Shown here piece after piece: positions 42,575-50,370 of a stretch of 64,000 bases of DNA. The position numbers were made by a program, and so were the translations under genes. The stretch is taken from positions 62,001 through 126,000 of the forward strand of contig NZ_DYHZ01000009.1 of the NCBI RefSeq assembly GCF_020723905.1. Direction: 5' to 3'. Position 1 is the first letter of the stretch; each line of letters begins with the position of its first letter. Under the pieces are notes generated by a model. It had not been told where the DNA came from, ran no database searches, and was given only the letters and a program-made list of their open reading frames with translations. This DNA is from Anaerolinea thermophila (GTDB taxonomy: Bacteria; Chloroflexota; Anaerolineae; Anaerolineales; Anaerolineaceae).

Positions 42575-43088
42575 CTATGTATCCTCCCTTTCCATTTCGC
42601 CAGAATCTTTTATGTACATCATTCCTTCCCTCGAAATAAACCTCTCCAGTGAAGAACCTCTGGACGGTGCGGCTTCGAGCCATGAGAAAGATGACACCCG
42701 CCAGACTGCGGGACGGTCAGCCTGTCTCCCGGTAGGATAGATCATTACTCGAAGCGCATCGTCCCCGGCAGGGGGAATGCAGTACCTGTTAAACATCATT
42801 TTCACACCGCTGGAGTGCGCCATCCCCCCTCATGCCCCCCTGTGGATGGCGTCTTTCCCCCTTATTTGTTGCACAATTTCATTATAACTTAAAAATTACT
42901 TTTCAGACACGTTTTTGCGCGTGAAAAACGGCTTTTTCAAAGTTGAAAACGGTTAATGCAAATCATTCCCGAAGGGCGAAGGGAATCACCGTTCCTTATC
43001 CGGATGGAAAAGGCAGGTAAAGGTTATGTTTCCATACAGGGTTTTGTGGTATGCTCAAAAGGAACCTGCTCGATACAGGAAACGTCTT
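42575..43088. other. 514-bp region without a confident gene
   Basis: Holds a minus-strand 82-codon frame (42575-42823) with unconvincing composition, a GC hairpin (CGCCATCC..GGATGGCG around 42818-42853), an AT-rich stretch with TATAAT on minus (42881-42886), and on plus an extended -10 (TGG-TATGCT near 43049) that could serve the lipoprotein gene at 43089. Confidence 0.4.
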
Positions 43089-44279
43089 ATGTTTATGAGA
43101 AAAATTCTCTTTCCGCTTGCTCTGGTGGTCTGGATGGTGTGCGCCTGCGCTCCCCAGCCCACCGCAATGCCGTCCGTTCAGGAACAGGTGCTGGTTACGG
43201 CATCGCCTTCCCCATCTCCCGCGCCAACCCTTTCCCCTGCTCCATCTCCCACAGAGACCACCGCGCCCGTCCCGTCCACCGGGCAGATTCTGCCCTTCAC
43301 CCAGATCACCCGCGTGGATGCCCTGCATGGCTGGGGTGTGCGCGATACCCGTATCCTGCGCACCACAGACGGGGGACACACCTGGCAGGATGTCACCCCC
43401 GCCGACCTGCACAGCGAAATGACCGTCACCCTCTCGGGATACTTCCCCTCAGCGGATGAAGCCTGGGCGTGCCTGCCCTCCCCCGAACGGTACGATGCCG
43501 GCACCCTGTTCACCACCCGCGACGGTGGGCAAACCTGGCAATCGGCGCCTGCTCCCTTCGGCTGGGCAAACTTCTTCCGCGCGCCCGAATCCTCTCAAAC
43601 GGTGTGGGCGCAGGTATCCATGCAGGGACTGGTAGAACTGCACCGCACCCGCGACGGCGGGCAAACCTGGGAACTGGTCATGCGCTCCACTGCGGGCGAT
43701 GAAGACACTCCCGGACGCCTGCCGGTGGGCATGCACACACAGTGGCAAATTGCCGCCCGGGATGAGCAAACCCTGTGGGCAGTGGGCATCTCTCCGGCAG
43801 TGGACGGTCTGTACCTGTACCGCAGTGATGACAGCGGAGTGCGCTGGGAGCGTCATCTGCTCGACCTGCCGGAAAGCCCTTCCGGTTTCTACGCCGAGGG
43901 ACTGCGCTTCTTCGATTCCCAAACGGGAGCCTTCTCCATCTTTTACGGCGGTGAGGCTTATCAGCGCGCCTTTTTCATCACCCGCGACGGCGGCACCTCA
44001 TGGCAGTTGACCCCCGGCATCCCCGCGGTGGGCAACACCTGGACAGCGCCGGATGCCCTGCACTGGTGGGTGTGGGATGGAACGTCCCTGCGGGTTTCGC
44101 AGGACGGCGGCTGGACATGGCAAACTGCCCCCGCCAACCCTCCAGAGGCGCCTGCATTTCTGGTCTTCAGCGATGCGCTGACCGGCTGGGCGGTGCAGTA
44201 CGATGAGAAAGGACACCGCCTGTTTGGCACCACCGACGGCGCGCAGACGTGGAAACTGCTGGCGGAAGATGCGCCTTAA
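43089..44279 (+). CDS. BNR/Asp-box repeat lipoprotein (YCF48-like)
   Basis: 396 aa from ATG 43089 (or 43095). Signal MRKILFPLALVVWMVCAC is lipoprotein-like, followed by a Pro/Ser/Thr linker to about residue 70. The rest is a beta-propeller with at least six Asp-box motifs: TTDGGHTWQ, TRDGGQTWQS, TRDGGQTWEL, SDDSGVRWE, TRDGGTSWQL, SQDGGWTWQT, TTDGAQTWKL. Such propellers resemble the photosystem assembly factor YCF48 and sialidase-type scaffolds, but no sialidase active-site arginines are evident. Probably a surface binding protein of unknown ligand. Confidence 0.82.
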   Translation: MFMRKILFPLALVVWMVCACAPQPTAMPSVQEQVLVTASPSPSPAPTLSPAPSPTETTAPVPSTGQILPFTQITRVDALHGWGVRDTRILRTTDGGHTWQDVTPADLHSEMTVTLSGYFPSADEAWACLPSPERYDAGTLFTTRDGGQTWQSAPAPFGWANFFRAPESSQTVWAQVSMQGLVELHRTRDGGQTWELVMRSTAGDEDTPGRLPVGMHTQWQIAARDEQTLWAVGISPAVDGLYLYRSDDSGVRWERHLLDLPESPSGFYAEGLRFFDSQTGAFSIFYGGEAYQRAFFITRDGGTSWQLTPGIPAVGNTWTAPDALHWWVWDGTSLRVSQDGGWTWQTAPANPPEAPAFLVFSDALTGWAVQYDEKGHRLFGTTDGAQTWKLLAEDAP

Positions 44280-44282
44280 TCC

Positions 44283-45026
44283 TCAACACAGGGTCAGGCG
44301 CTGAATCAGTGCGCGGGCGTTCTCAGGCGCGTAGCCCTCAAAATCATTATTGAAGAAGACATACACACACTGCGCTCCCTGCTCTACATGGCGGCGCGCC
44401 AGCGCGGCAATTTCGTCCAGTTCCGGGTCGCTGTAACAGTGCGCATACCAGCGCGAGCGTCCATGCAGACGCAGGTAGGCATTCCTGCCGGTCAGCCAGC
44501 CGCGCAGAGGCGCGCGCGGAGCATCGGCATCGCAAAAAGACACCCCCAGCACGTTCAGCAGGTCGCGGATTTCACCGGTCAACCAGCGTTCGTGGCGGAA
44601 CTCCACCGCCACCCGCGTGGGATCGGGGAATGCCAGCAGGGCGGCGCGCAGACGTTCGGGGTCGTAAGGGGTTGAGGGCGCCAGTTGAAGCAGAATCATC
44701 CCGAGTTTCTCACCCAGCATGACAGCGCTGTCCCAAAAGGCGCGGATATCTGCCGCCACATTTTCGAGACCTTTATAGTGGGTGATGGGTTTAGGCGCTT
44801 TGAGCACGTAGGTAAAGCCCGGCGGCGCCTGCTCGCGCCATTTACGGTAGGTGCTCTCTCCGAAGGTGCGGTAAAAGGTAGCGTTGATCTCCACCGTGCT
44901 GAAAGTCTGCGTATAGTGGGCAAACCAGCGCGTTCTGGGCAGGGTTTCGGGGTAAAACAGCCCGCGCCAGTGATCATACGTCCAGCCGGATGTGCCGATG
45001 CGGTAGGGTGAAGAAGCCTCGCTCAT
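44283..45026 (-). CDS. DUF72 (YecE-like) protein
   Basis: 247 aa TIM-barrel family protein of unknown biochemical role. Signatures: YRIGTSGWTYDHWRGLFYPETLPRTRWFAHYTQTFSTVEINATFYR at the start, PPGFTYVLKAPKPITH, LGMILLQLAPS, VAVEFRHERWL, and the C-terminal YVFFNNDFEGYAPENARAL. Converges on the BNR lipoprotein gene with a 3-bp gap. SD GGGAGGAAAG supports ATG 45026. Confidence 0.9.
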   Translation of the reverse strand: MSEASSPYRIGTSGWTYDHWRGLFYPETLPRTRWFAHYTQTFSTVEINATFYRTFGESTYRKWREQAPPGFTYVLKAPKPITHYKGLENVAADIRAFWDSAVMLGEKLGMILLQLAPSTPYDPERLRAALLAFPDPTRVAVEFRHERWLTGEIRDLLNVLGVSFCDADAPRAPLRGWLTGRNAYLRLHGRSRWYAHCYSDPELDEIAALARRHVEQGAQCVYVFFNNDFEGYAPENARALIQRLTLC

Positions 45027-45110
45027 GGCTTTCCTCCCTGTGAATGTCCAGTCGTTCGCTCAGCGGTGGACAGTACACATTGAGAACAGCAGAATCAGCC
45101 AGCCCGCACG

Positions 45111-45135
45111 GCACGGTTGCACCGTGCAATTTTTT
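45111..45135 (+). terminator. Terminator-like hairpin with no assigned upstream gene
   Basis: GCACGGT TGC ACCGTGC followed by AATTTTTT on plus. The nearest plus-strand gene ends 830 bp away, so it may end a small unannotated transcript from the 45030-45110 gap. Confidence 0.55.
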
Positions 45136-45174
45136 ATGTGCGTTAACCGGCACAGGACTCCATGCCGGAGTACC

Positions 45175-45957
45175 CTAGCGGTAAATGCCCTGCGGATCGA
45201 GTTCCTCGCGTAAAATGCGCAATTCCTCGGGGGTGGGTGGTTCGGTGATGCGCAGGGAGTCCGCCACCTTCAAAGCCCAGCCAGTGTTCTCGCGCGCCAT
45301 CTCCACCGTTGCGCCCGGATGCAGGGCTGTGAGGATCAGTTCGCCGCTCTCATCCGGCTCCAGAATGCCCAGGTTGGTCACCACCGCCTGCGGACCTTTG
45401 CCGCGTACGCCGGAAGCCGCCCGTTCGCCCTTACCGCTCAGAAAGCCCGCCGAAGTATGGAAATCCACCCGCTCGGGGAAGCGGCGCTTCTGGTGGGGAG
45501 TCATGATGTAACAGCGGTTTGCCCAGGCAGCAATTTCCATCGAGCCGCCGGAGCCGGGCAGGCGCACTTTGGGATGGGCATAATCGCCGATGACCGTGGC
45601 ATTGATGTTGCCAAAGCGGTCAATCTGCGCGCCGCCCAGAAAACCCACATCCACATTGCCGCGCTGGAGATAGAGGGTGAAAATGTCGTACATACTGCAC
45701 ACAGCGGCGGCGCCGCTCACCAGGGTGGGGTCGCCAATGGAGAGGGGCAGGCGGTTGGGGCGGGCGCCAATCACCCCGGCTTCGTAAATCATGTACAGGT
45801 TAGGGGCATGGGTGCGCCGCGCCAGGTTACACGCCAGGTTGGGAATGCCCACGCCGACGAAAACCACGTCGCCATCGCGCAGCAGACGCGCCGCGTTGAT
45901 GATCATCAGTTCGCTGGATGTGTATGCGGTGTTGTCCATAGGTTCAGTATTCTCCAT
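45175..45957 (-). CDS. CoA-transferase family I, subunit B
   Basis: 260 aa. SSELMIINAARLLRDGDVVFVGVGIPNLACNLARRTHAPNLYMIYEAGVIGARPNRLPLSIGD is the SCOT/GctB-type beta-subunit start; YEAG contains the Glu expected to form the CoA thioester. GGAQIDRFGNINATVIGDY and RLPGSGGSMEIAAWANRCYIM follow. It acts with subunit A, whose gene overlaps it by 14 bp. The substrate cannot be named; relatives act on glutaconate, 3-oxoacids or cholesterol-ring acids. An alternative ATG at 45939 is possible. Confidence 0.88.
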   Translation of the reverse strand: MENTEPMDNTAYTSSELMIINAARLLRDGDVVFVGVGIPNLACNLARRTHAPNLYMIYEAGVIGARPNRLPLSIGDPTLVSGAAAVCSMYDIFTLYLQRGNVDVGFLGGAQIDRFGNINATVIGDYAHPKVRLPGSGGSMEIAAWANRCYIMTPHQKRRFPERVDFHTSAGFLSGKGERAASGVRGKGPQAVVTNLGILEPDESGELILTALHPGATVEMARENTGWALKVADSLRITEPPTPEELRILREELDPQGIYR

Positions 45958-46846
45958 AGTTCACCGGCGCGGCATAGCGCGGAGGCACCGCCAGCCGCCG
46001 ATGGGTTTCCTCGCCCAGTTTTTCCCAGTACTCGGCGCGATCGCGCACGCCGTACACCCATTCCTTTAAATATTCCTGTACTGCCTCATCGCTTTCGCTG
46101 ATGCGATCCCATTCCAGGTAAAAGGCATTATCGCGGTCGTAGTATCCCTGCGTATAGGAAGGGTGCGCACAGTACGGCACATGGCACACCGCATCCACGA
46201 TGAACTCGGGGATGATGGTGCGGTTGGGGTCGGAGCGAATCACCTCTTCTGCAACGATTTCCTCGGCAGTGACGATGACCCGCCCGGCGGCAAATGCGGC
46301 TTCCTTCTGCTCGCCCAAAATGCCCCAGATCTGGGCATTGCCATGCACATCGGCGCGCTGAACGTGCACCACAGCCACATCAGGATGGAGCGGCGGCAGA
46401 ACCACCACCTCCCGCCCGGTGTACGGATCGCGCAGGCGCCTGTAATTGGGGTTGACACGCTCCAGATCGGGTGCGGCAGTGGGGTTCATCGGCAGGAAGG
46501 GCAATCCCGAAGCGCCAGCCTGCAGGCGGGTAATCATGCCAAAATGGGAGTACTCTTCCCATTCCAGTTTACCGGCTTCGAGCAGGCGTCGCAGGACTTT
46601 CAGCGAGCCAACCCCCGGGTTGCCCATGTACGAGAAGATGATCTTGCGGGCGCACCCCGCCGCCGCCATCTGATCGTAAATCAGATCGGGGGTGGCACGG
46701 GCAAGTGTCAGGTCTTTCTTCCCCTGTCGGATGATTTCATGTCCCACAGCAAAGGGGATGAGGTGGGTAAACCCCGCCAGATACACGGTATCGCCATCGT
46801 GAATCAGGCGGGAAACGGCTTCGGAGAGTGTGCAGAGTTTGGACAT
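45944..46846 (-). CDS. CoA-transferase family I, subunit A
   Basis: 300 aa. SKLCTLSEAVSRLIHDGDTVYLAGFTHLIPFAVGHEIIRQGKKDLTLARATPDLIYDQMAAAG is typical of the alpha subunit; HVQRADVHGNAQIWGILGEQKEAAFAAGRVIVTAEEIV and IPEFIVDAVCHVPYCAHPSYTQGYYDRDNAFYLEWDRISE match the GctA/IpdA branch. It forms a heterodimer or heterotetramer with subunit B. Downstream of the P5C dehydrogenase and a 76-aa membrane protein with gaps of 4 bp, so one operon. Confidence 0.88.
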   Translation of the reverse strand: MSKLCTLSEAVSRLIHDGDTVYLAGFTHLIPFAVGHEIIRQGKKDLTLARATPDLIYDQMAAAGCARKIIFSYMGNPGVGSLKVLRRLLEAGKLEWEEYSHFGMITRLQAGASGLPFLPMNPTAAPDLERVNPNYRRLRDPYTGREVVVLPPLHPDVAVVHVQRADVHGNAQIWGILGEQKEAAFAAGRVIVTAEEIVAEEVIRSDPNRTIIPEFIVDAVCHVPYCAHPSYTQGYYDRDNAFYLEWDRISESDEAVQEYLKEWVYGVRDRAEYWEKLGEETHRRLAVPPRYAAPVNYGEY

Positions 46847-46850
46847 GGAT

Positions 46851-47081
46851 TCAGGCTTTCTTTTTCCTTTGCATGAGTTTTTTCACCGTGCGAAAGCGGG
46901 CGGGGGGTTCGCCCGGCGCAGGGCGCGGAGACGTAAGCCACAGCGCCACCGCCAGAATCAGGCAAACCGCCCCGCCGGCAAACAACCCGAACTGCGGCTG
47001 TTCGGCAATGTCGGAAAAGACGAACAGCACCAGCAGAGTGAGACCAACAAAGAACAGGAAACTACCCAGCGGCTTGCGCAT
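46851..47081 (-). CDS. Small two-helix membrane protein
   Basis: 76 aa. Two hydrophobic helices (about residues 7-24 and 32-50) and a basic, Pro-rich C-terminus (SPRPAPGEPPARFRTVKKLMQRKKKA). It is packed between pruA and the CoA-transferase genes with gaps of only 4 bp, which supports it being real. No function assigned. Confidence 0.7.
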   Translation of the reverse strand: MRKPLGSFLFFVGLTLLVLFVFSDIAEQPQFGLFAGGAVCLILAVALWLTSPRPAPGEPPARFRTVKKLMQRKKKA

Positions 47082-47085
47082 ACCC

Positions 47086-48672
47086 TCACAGACGCTTCAC
47101 CAGCGTGCGAATCTGCTCGTGCATGTAGAGCGGCAGGTAGTACACCCCGCCGGCGTTCTTGCCCGAAGCCCCCGAGGCTTTCCAACCGCCAAAAGGCTGG
47201 AAACCGGGCCAGGCGCCCGTCGTGGCGCCCTGTGGGCGGTTGGCATAGGTCACCCCGGCTTCGATGTGGTCGAAGAACCACCCCACCTCTTCCGGAGAGC
47301 CGTAGAACCCTGCCGTCAGCCCGTACATCACCTCGTTGGCGCGGGTCATGGCTTCTTCCAGGTTTTTCACTTTGGCAATGGTGGTGATGGGCACGAACAT
47401 TTCCACCTGCCACAGACGGTGATCGGCGGGCAAATCCACCGCCAGCGTGGGAGTGACAAAATAGCCTTTGGCATACTCGCCCTCGGTCAGCGTCTTTCCG
47501 CCGGTCAAAATGCGCGCGCTCTGGTGCAATTCTTCGGCGAAATTCTGGTAATCGCGATAGGACGAGGCATTGATGACCGGTCCCATGTATACGTTGCGCG
47601 CGGTGGGATCGCCGATGGTGAGTTTGCTGGTCAGGGTCACCAGACGCTCCACCAGTTCATCGTACACGGGTTCTTCAATAAACACCCGCGAGCAGGCTGA
47701 ACACTTCTGCCCCTGCAAGCCAAACGCCGAGCGCACGATCCCCACAGCGGCGTCTTCCAGGTTGGCATGCCGTGAGACAATGGCGGGATTCTTGCCGCCC
47801 AGTTCCAGAATGGTGGGACGCACCCAGCGGCTTTGAGCAAAATCACGGTAAATCTTCATGCCCACGTCATACGAACCGGTAAAGGTCACCCCGGCAATGT
47901 CGGGATGGTCAATCAGCGCCTGTCCAAGGGTACTGCCCGGACCGGTAACGAAATTAAACACGCCGTCGGGGATACCGGCATCGCGCAGACATTCCGCCAG
48001 CAAACGTGCCGTCCAGGGGGTATCGGTGGCGGGCTTCATGATGAGGGTGTTGCCGGTCACCAGCGCCGCCGCAGAAGGTCCACCAGTCAGCGCGGCGGGG
48101 AAGTTGAACGGGCTGATTACCAGCCAGACGCCGTAGGGGCGCAGGACGGAGATATTGGTGGACTGAAAACCGATCAGCGGGTCACGTCCCATCTCCACAA
48201 TGAAGCCGTTGTTGCGCTCCATGGAATCGCAGGCGTAACGGAAGAGATCGGCGGTTTCAGCAACGTCGCCGAGCGCCTCCATGCGGTTTTTGCCCACCTC
48301 CAGCGCCACTGCCGCGCCAATCTCAAAAATGCGCTGATCAATTAAATCGGCGGCTTTGCGGATGAGCGCCACCCGTTCCTGCCACGGGGTGCGGCTCCAC
48401 CGGTAGAAGGCTTTTTTCGCCGCCGCGACTGCGTCGTGAGCGTCCTGCACGGTGCCTTTCTGGAAAACGCCCAGAAATTCATCCGTGTTGGCAGGGTTGC
48501 GGTCCACGAATTTCTCATCGGCAAAGCGCTCTTTCCCGTCAATGATCATGCCGTATTCCTGTCCTAAACGGGCTTTGACCTTTGCCAGAGCCTCTTCGAA
48601 ACGGATGTGCAGTTCTTCCGGGGGGTTGAACATGGTGGCATAGGTCAACTTGAACGGACTTTCAGCGGTCAT
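47086..48672 (-). CDS. pruA: L-glutamate gamma-semialdehyde (1-pyrroline-5-carboxylate) dehydrogenase
   Basis: 528 aa aldehyde dehydrogenase, RocA type. INGKERF-like start (MIIDGKERFADEKFVDRNPAN), YGVWLVISPFNFPAALTGGPSAAALVTGNTLIMKPATDTPWTA, GVTFTGSYDVGMKIY, ELGGKNPAIVSRHANLEDAAVGIVRSAFGLQGQKCSACSRVFIEE with the catalytic Cys in QKCSACSR, and a C-terminal AGVTYANRPQGATTGAWPGFQPFGGWKASG. It oxidises P5C/glutamate semialdehyde to glutamate in proline and arginine catabolism. Perfect SD AGGAGGT; first gene of the operon leading to the CoA-transferase. Confidence 0.94.
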   Translation of the reverse strand: MTAESPFKLTYATMFNPPEELHIRFEEALAKVKARLGQEYGMIIDGKERFADEKFVDRNPANTDEFLGVFQKGTVQDAHDAVAAAKKAFYRWSRTPWQERVALIRKAADLIDQRIFEIGAAVALEVGKNRMEALGDVAETADLFRYACDSMERNNGFIVEMGRDPLIGFQSTNISVLRPYGVWLVISPFNFPAALTGGPSAAALVTGNTLIMKPATDTPWTARLLAECLRDAGIPDGVFNFVTGPGSTLGQALIDHPDIAGVTFTGSYDVGMKIYRDFAQSRWVRPTILELGGKNPAIVSRHANLEDAAVGIVRSAFGLQGQKCSACSRVFIEEPVYDELVERLVTLTSKLTIGDPTARNVYMGPVINASSYRDYQNFAEELHQSARILTGGKTLTEGEYAKGYFVTPTLAVDLPADHRLWQVEMFVPITTIAKVKNLEEAMTRANEVMYGLTAGFYGSPEEVGWFFDHIEAGVTYANRPQGATTGAWPGFQPFGGWKASGASGKNAGGVYYLPLYMHEQIRTLVKRL

Positions 48673-48859
48673 AAGGGATTACCTCCTGAATCAGGGTAGA
48701 TACGGATACGGTCGGCAAGGTCTGCCTGCTTATTAGTATAGTCATTGCCCCATTTAAAGGCAAATGCTCTGTGGTCAGAGAGGCGGTAGAGAAGATTCGC
48801 GGTGAAAATTGGAGAACGTTCACCCGCCTGCGGGAAGCATCAAAACCCCGCGGGCATGT

Positions 48860-48865
48860 TACACT
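48860..48865 (+). promoter_or_regulatory. Possible extended -10 of glpX
   Basis: TGT-TACACT, 42 bp before the ATG, with no convincing -35. The rest of 48673-48907 shows only a TATACT on minus that may serve pruA. Confidence 0.35.
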
Positions 48866-48907
48866 CAAATTGTCCGAAATCCATACTTGTGGAAAGGCAG
48901 GTTATTC

Positions 48908-49894
48908 ATGTCGGCAAGTACCCCTACGAGGAATCTGGCGCTCGATCTGGTGCGCGTGACCGAAGCCGCCGCACTGGCGGCAGGACGTTACATGGGACGC
49001 GGCGACAAAATCGCCGCCGACCATGCCGCAGTAGAAGCCATGCGCTGGGTGCTGAACAGCATCGAGATGGATGCTGTGGTGGTCATCGGCGAGGGCGAAA
49101 AGGACGAAGCCCCCATGCTCTACAACGGCGAACGCCTGGGGCTGGGCGTGCCCCCCGAACTGGATCTGGCTGTAGATCCCATTGACGGCACCCGTCCGCT
49201 GGCAATGGGCTTGTGGAACTCCATCTGCACGGTGGCACTGGCGCCGCGCGGCAGCATGTTCAACCCCGGTCCGGCGCTGTATATGGAGAAAATCGCCGTG
49301 GGACCGGAAGCCCGCGATGTGATTGACCTGAACGCTCCCGTGCGCGACAATCTGGAGAAAATCGCCCGCGCCAAGGATGAGCGCGTGGAAGACCTGACCG
49401 TCGTCATCCTGGACCGCCCGCGGCATGAGGCGCTGATTCGCGAGGTGCGTGCCTGCGGCGCGCGCATCCGCCTGATCCCGGATGGCGATGTGGCAGGTGC
49501 ATTGATGACTGCCCTGCCCGAAACGGGCATGGACGTGCTGATGGGCACTGGTGGCAGTCCCGAAGGCGTCATCGCCGCCTGCGCCATGCGCTGTCTGGGA
49601 GGCAATCTGCAGGGACGGCTGGTGGCGCGCAACCCGGAAGAGGAAGCCCGCCTGCGCGAACAGGGCTACGATCTTCAGCGGGTACTGACGCTCGACGATC
49701 TGGTCTCTTCCAGCGATGTTTTCTTTGCGGCAACCGGCATCACCAGCGGTGACCTTCTGCGCGGGGTGGATTACTTTGGGAACGGCGCCACCACCGACAG
49801 TCTGGTGATGCGCGGGCTGACCGGCACAGTGCGGCGCATCCAGGCAACCCATCGGCTGGACAGACTGGGACGCATCAGCCCGATTGCTTACTGA
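48908..49894 (+). CDS. glpX: Fructose-1,6-bisphosphatase, class II
   Basis: 328 aa from ATG 48908; the longer frame is unrelated to the family. NLALDLVRVTEAAALAAGRYMGRGDKIAADHAAVEAMR, metal-binding VVIGEGEKDEAPMLYNGE and VDPIDGTRPLAMG, PRHEALIREVRACGARIRLIPDGDVAGAL, GTGGSPEGVIAACAMRCLGG and ATGITSGDLLRGV are the GlpX signatures. It hydrolyses FBP in gluconeogenesis and can act on SBP in some bacteria. A 52-aa zinc-ribbon gene follows after 9 bp. Confidence 0.95.
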   Translation: MSASTPTRNLALDLVRVTEAAALAAGRYMGRGDKIAADHAAVEAMRWVLNSIEMDAVVVIGEGEKDEAPMLYNGERLGLGVPPELDLAVDPIDGTRPLAMGLWNSICTVALAPRGSMFNPGPALYMEKIAVGPEARDVIDLNAPVRDNLEKIARAKDERVEDLTVVILDRPRHEALIREVRACGARIRLIPDGDVAGALMTALPETGMDVLMGTGGSPEGVIAACAMRCLGGNLQGRLVARNPEEEARLREQGYDLQRVLTLDDLVSSSDVFFAATGITSGDLLRGVDYFGNGATTDSLVMRGLTGTVRRIQATHRLDRLGRISPIAY

Positions 49895-49903
49895 GGAGGA
49901 AAT

Positions 49904-50062
49904 ATGCTCGACGAACGTCCGCTCACGGGGTGCCCTGCCTGCGGCGGGGAAATTGACCTGACCTACGCCGAGCCCGGCGACACGGTCATCTGCGTTGTGT
50001 GCGGGGCAGAACTGGAGGTTCTGAGCCTCGATCCGCCCGAGGTGGAGGAAGTGGAATCCTGA
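49904..50062 (+). CDS. LysW-like zinc-ribbon small protein
   Basis: 52 aa. CPACGGEIDLTYAEPGDTVICVVCGAELEVLSLDPPEVEEVES: two CxxC knuckles and the LxLDPPE segment match the LysW/ArgW amino-group carrier proteins of lysine/arginine biosynthesis. It lacks the C-terminal EDWGE whose terminal Glu carries the substrate, ending in Ser instead, so carrier function is doubtful. SD GAGGAGGAAAT. Cotranscribed with glpX (9-bp gap) and followed by a strong terminator. Confidence 0.82.
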   Translation: MLDERPLTGCPACGGEIDLTYAEPGDTVICVVCGAELEVLSLDPPEVEEVES

Positions 50063-50068
50063 AAAATT

Positions 50069-50103
50069 GCCCACCCTCCGGGGAGATGGAGGGTGGGCTT
50101 TTT
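50069..50103 (+). terminator. Intrinsic terminator of glpX operon
   Basis: GCCCACCCTCC / GGAGGGTGGGC, 8-nt loop, then T5. It also looks like the first, diverged hairpin of the repeat array that follows. Confidence 0.85.
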
Positions 50104-50110
50104 GAGGGGG

Positions 50111-50370
50111 GAGTGAAGCGGGTATCTGTCAGAAGAGCGACAGAATCTGGCTGTTTCAGGTGCTGTTTCCCCCTCCCCTGTGCCCGCCCCCCGGCAAGAG
50201 AGGGCGGGCTTTACGAGGGGGAGTGAAGCGGGGTATCTGTCAGAGGAGCGACAGAATCTGGCTGTTTCAGGTGCTGTTTCCCCCTCCCCTGTGCCCGCCC
50301 CCCGGCAAGAGAGGGCGGGCTTTACGAGGGGGAGTGAAGCGGGTATCTGTCAGAGGAGCGACAGAATTTG
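50111..50370 (+). repeat. Tandem repeats of about 111 bp carrying GC-rich hairpins
   Basis: Copies start at 50111, 50221 and 50332 (GAGTGAAGCGGG...); the first two are almost identical over 110-111 bp and the third stops after about 40 bp at the stop codon of the convergent gene. Each full copy contains GCCCGCCC..GGGCGGGC (50182-50209 and 50293-50320) followed by TTTA, plus a small CTGTC..GACAG dyad. With the terminator at 50069 this makes three hairpins spaced 111-113 bp apart. No coding capacity is evident. Confidence 0.9.

Noticed and set aside
42575-42823. 82-codon minus-strand frame as a gene
   Set aside because: Composition is odd, there is no family pattern, and only its stop position next to the following ATG speaks for it.
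50111-50370. CRISPR array
   Set aside because: Repeats are 110-111 bp and contiguous, with no unique spacers.
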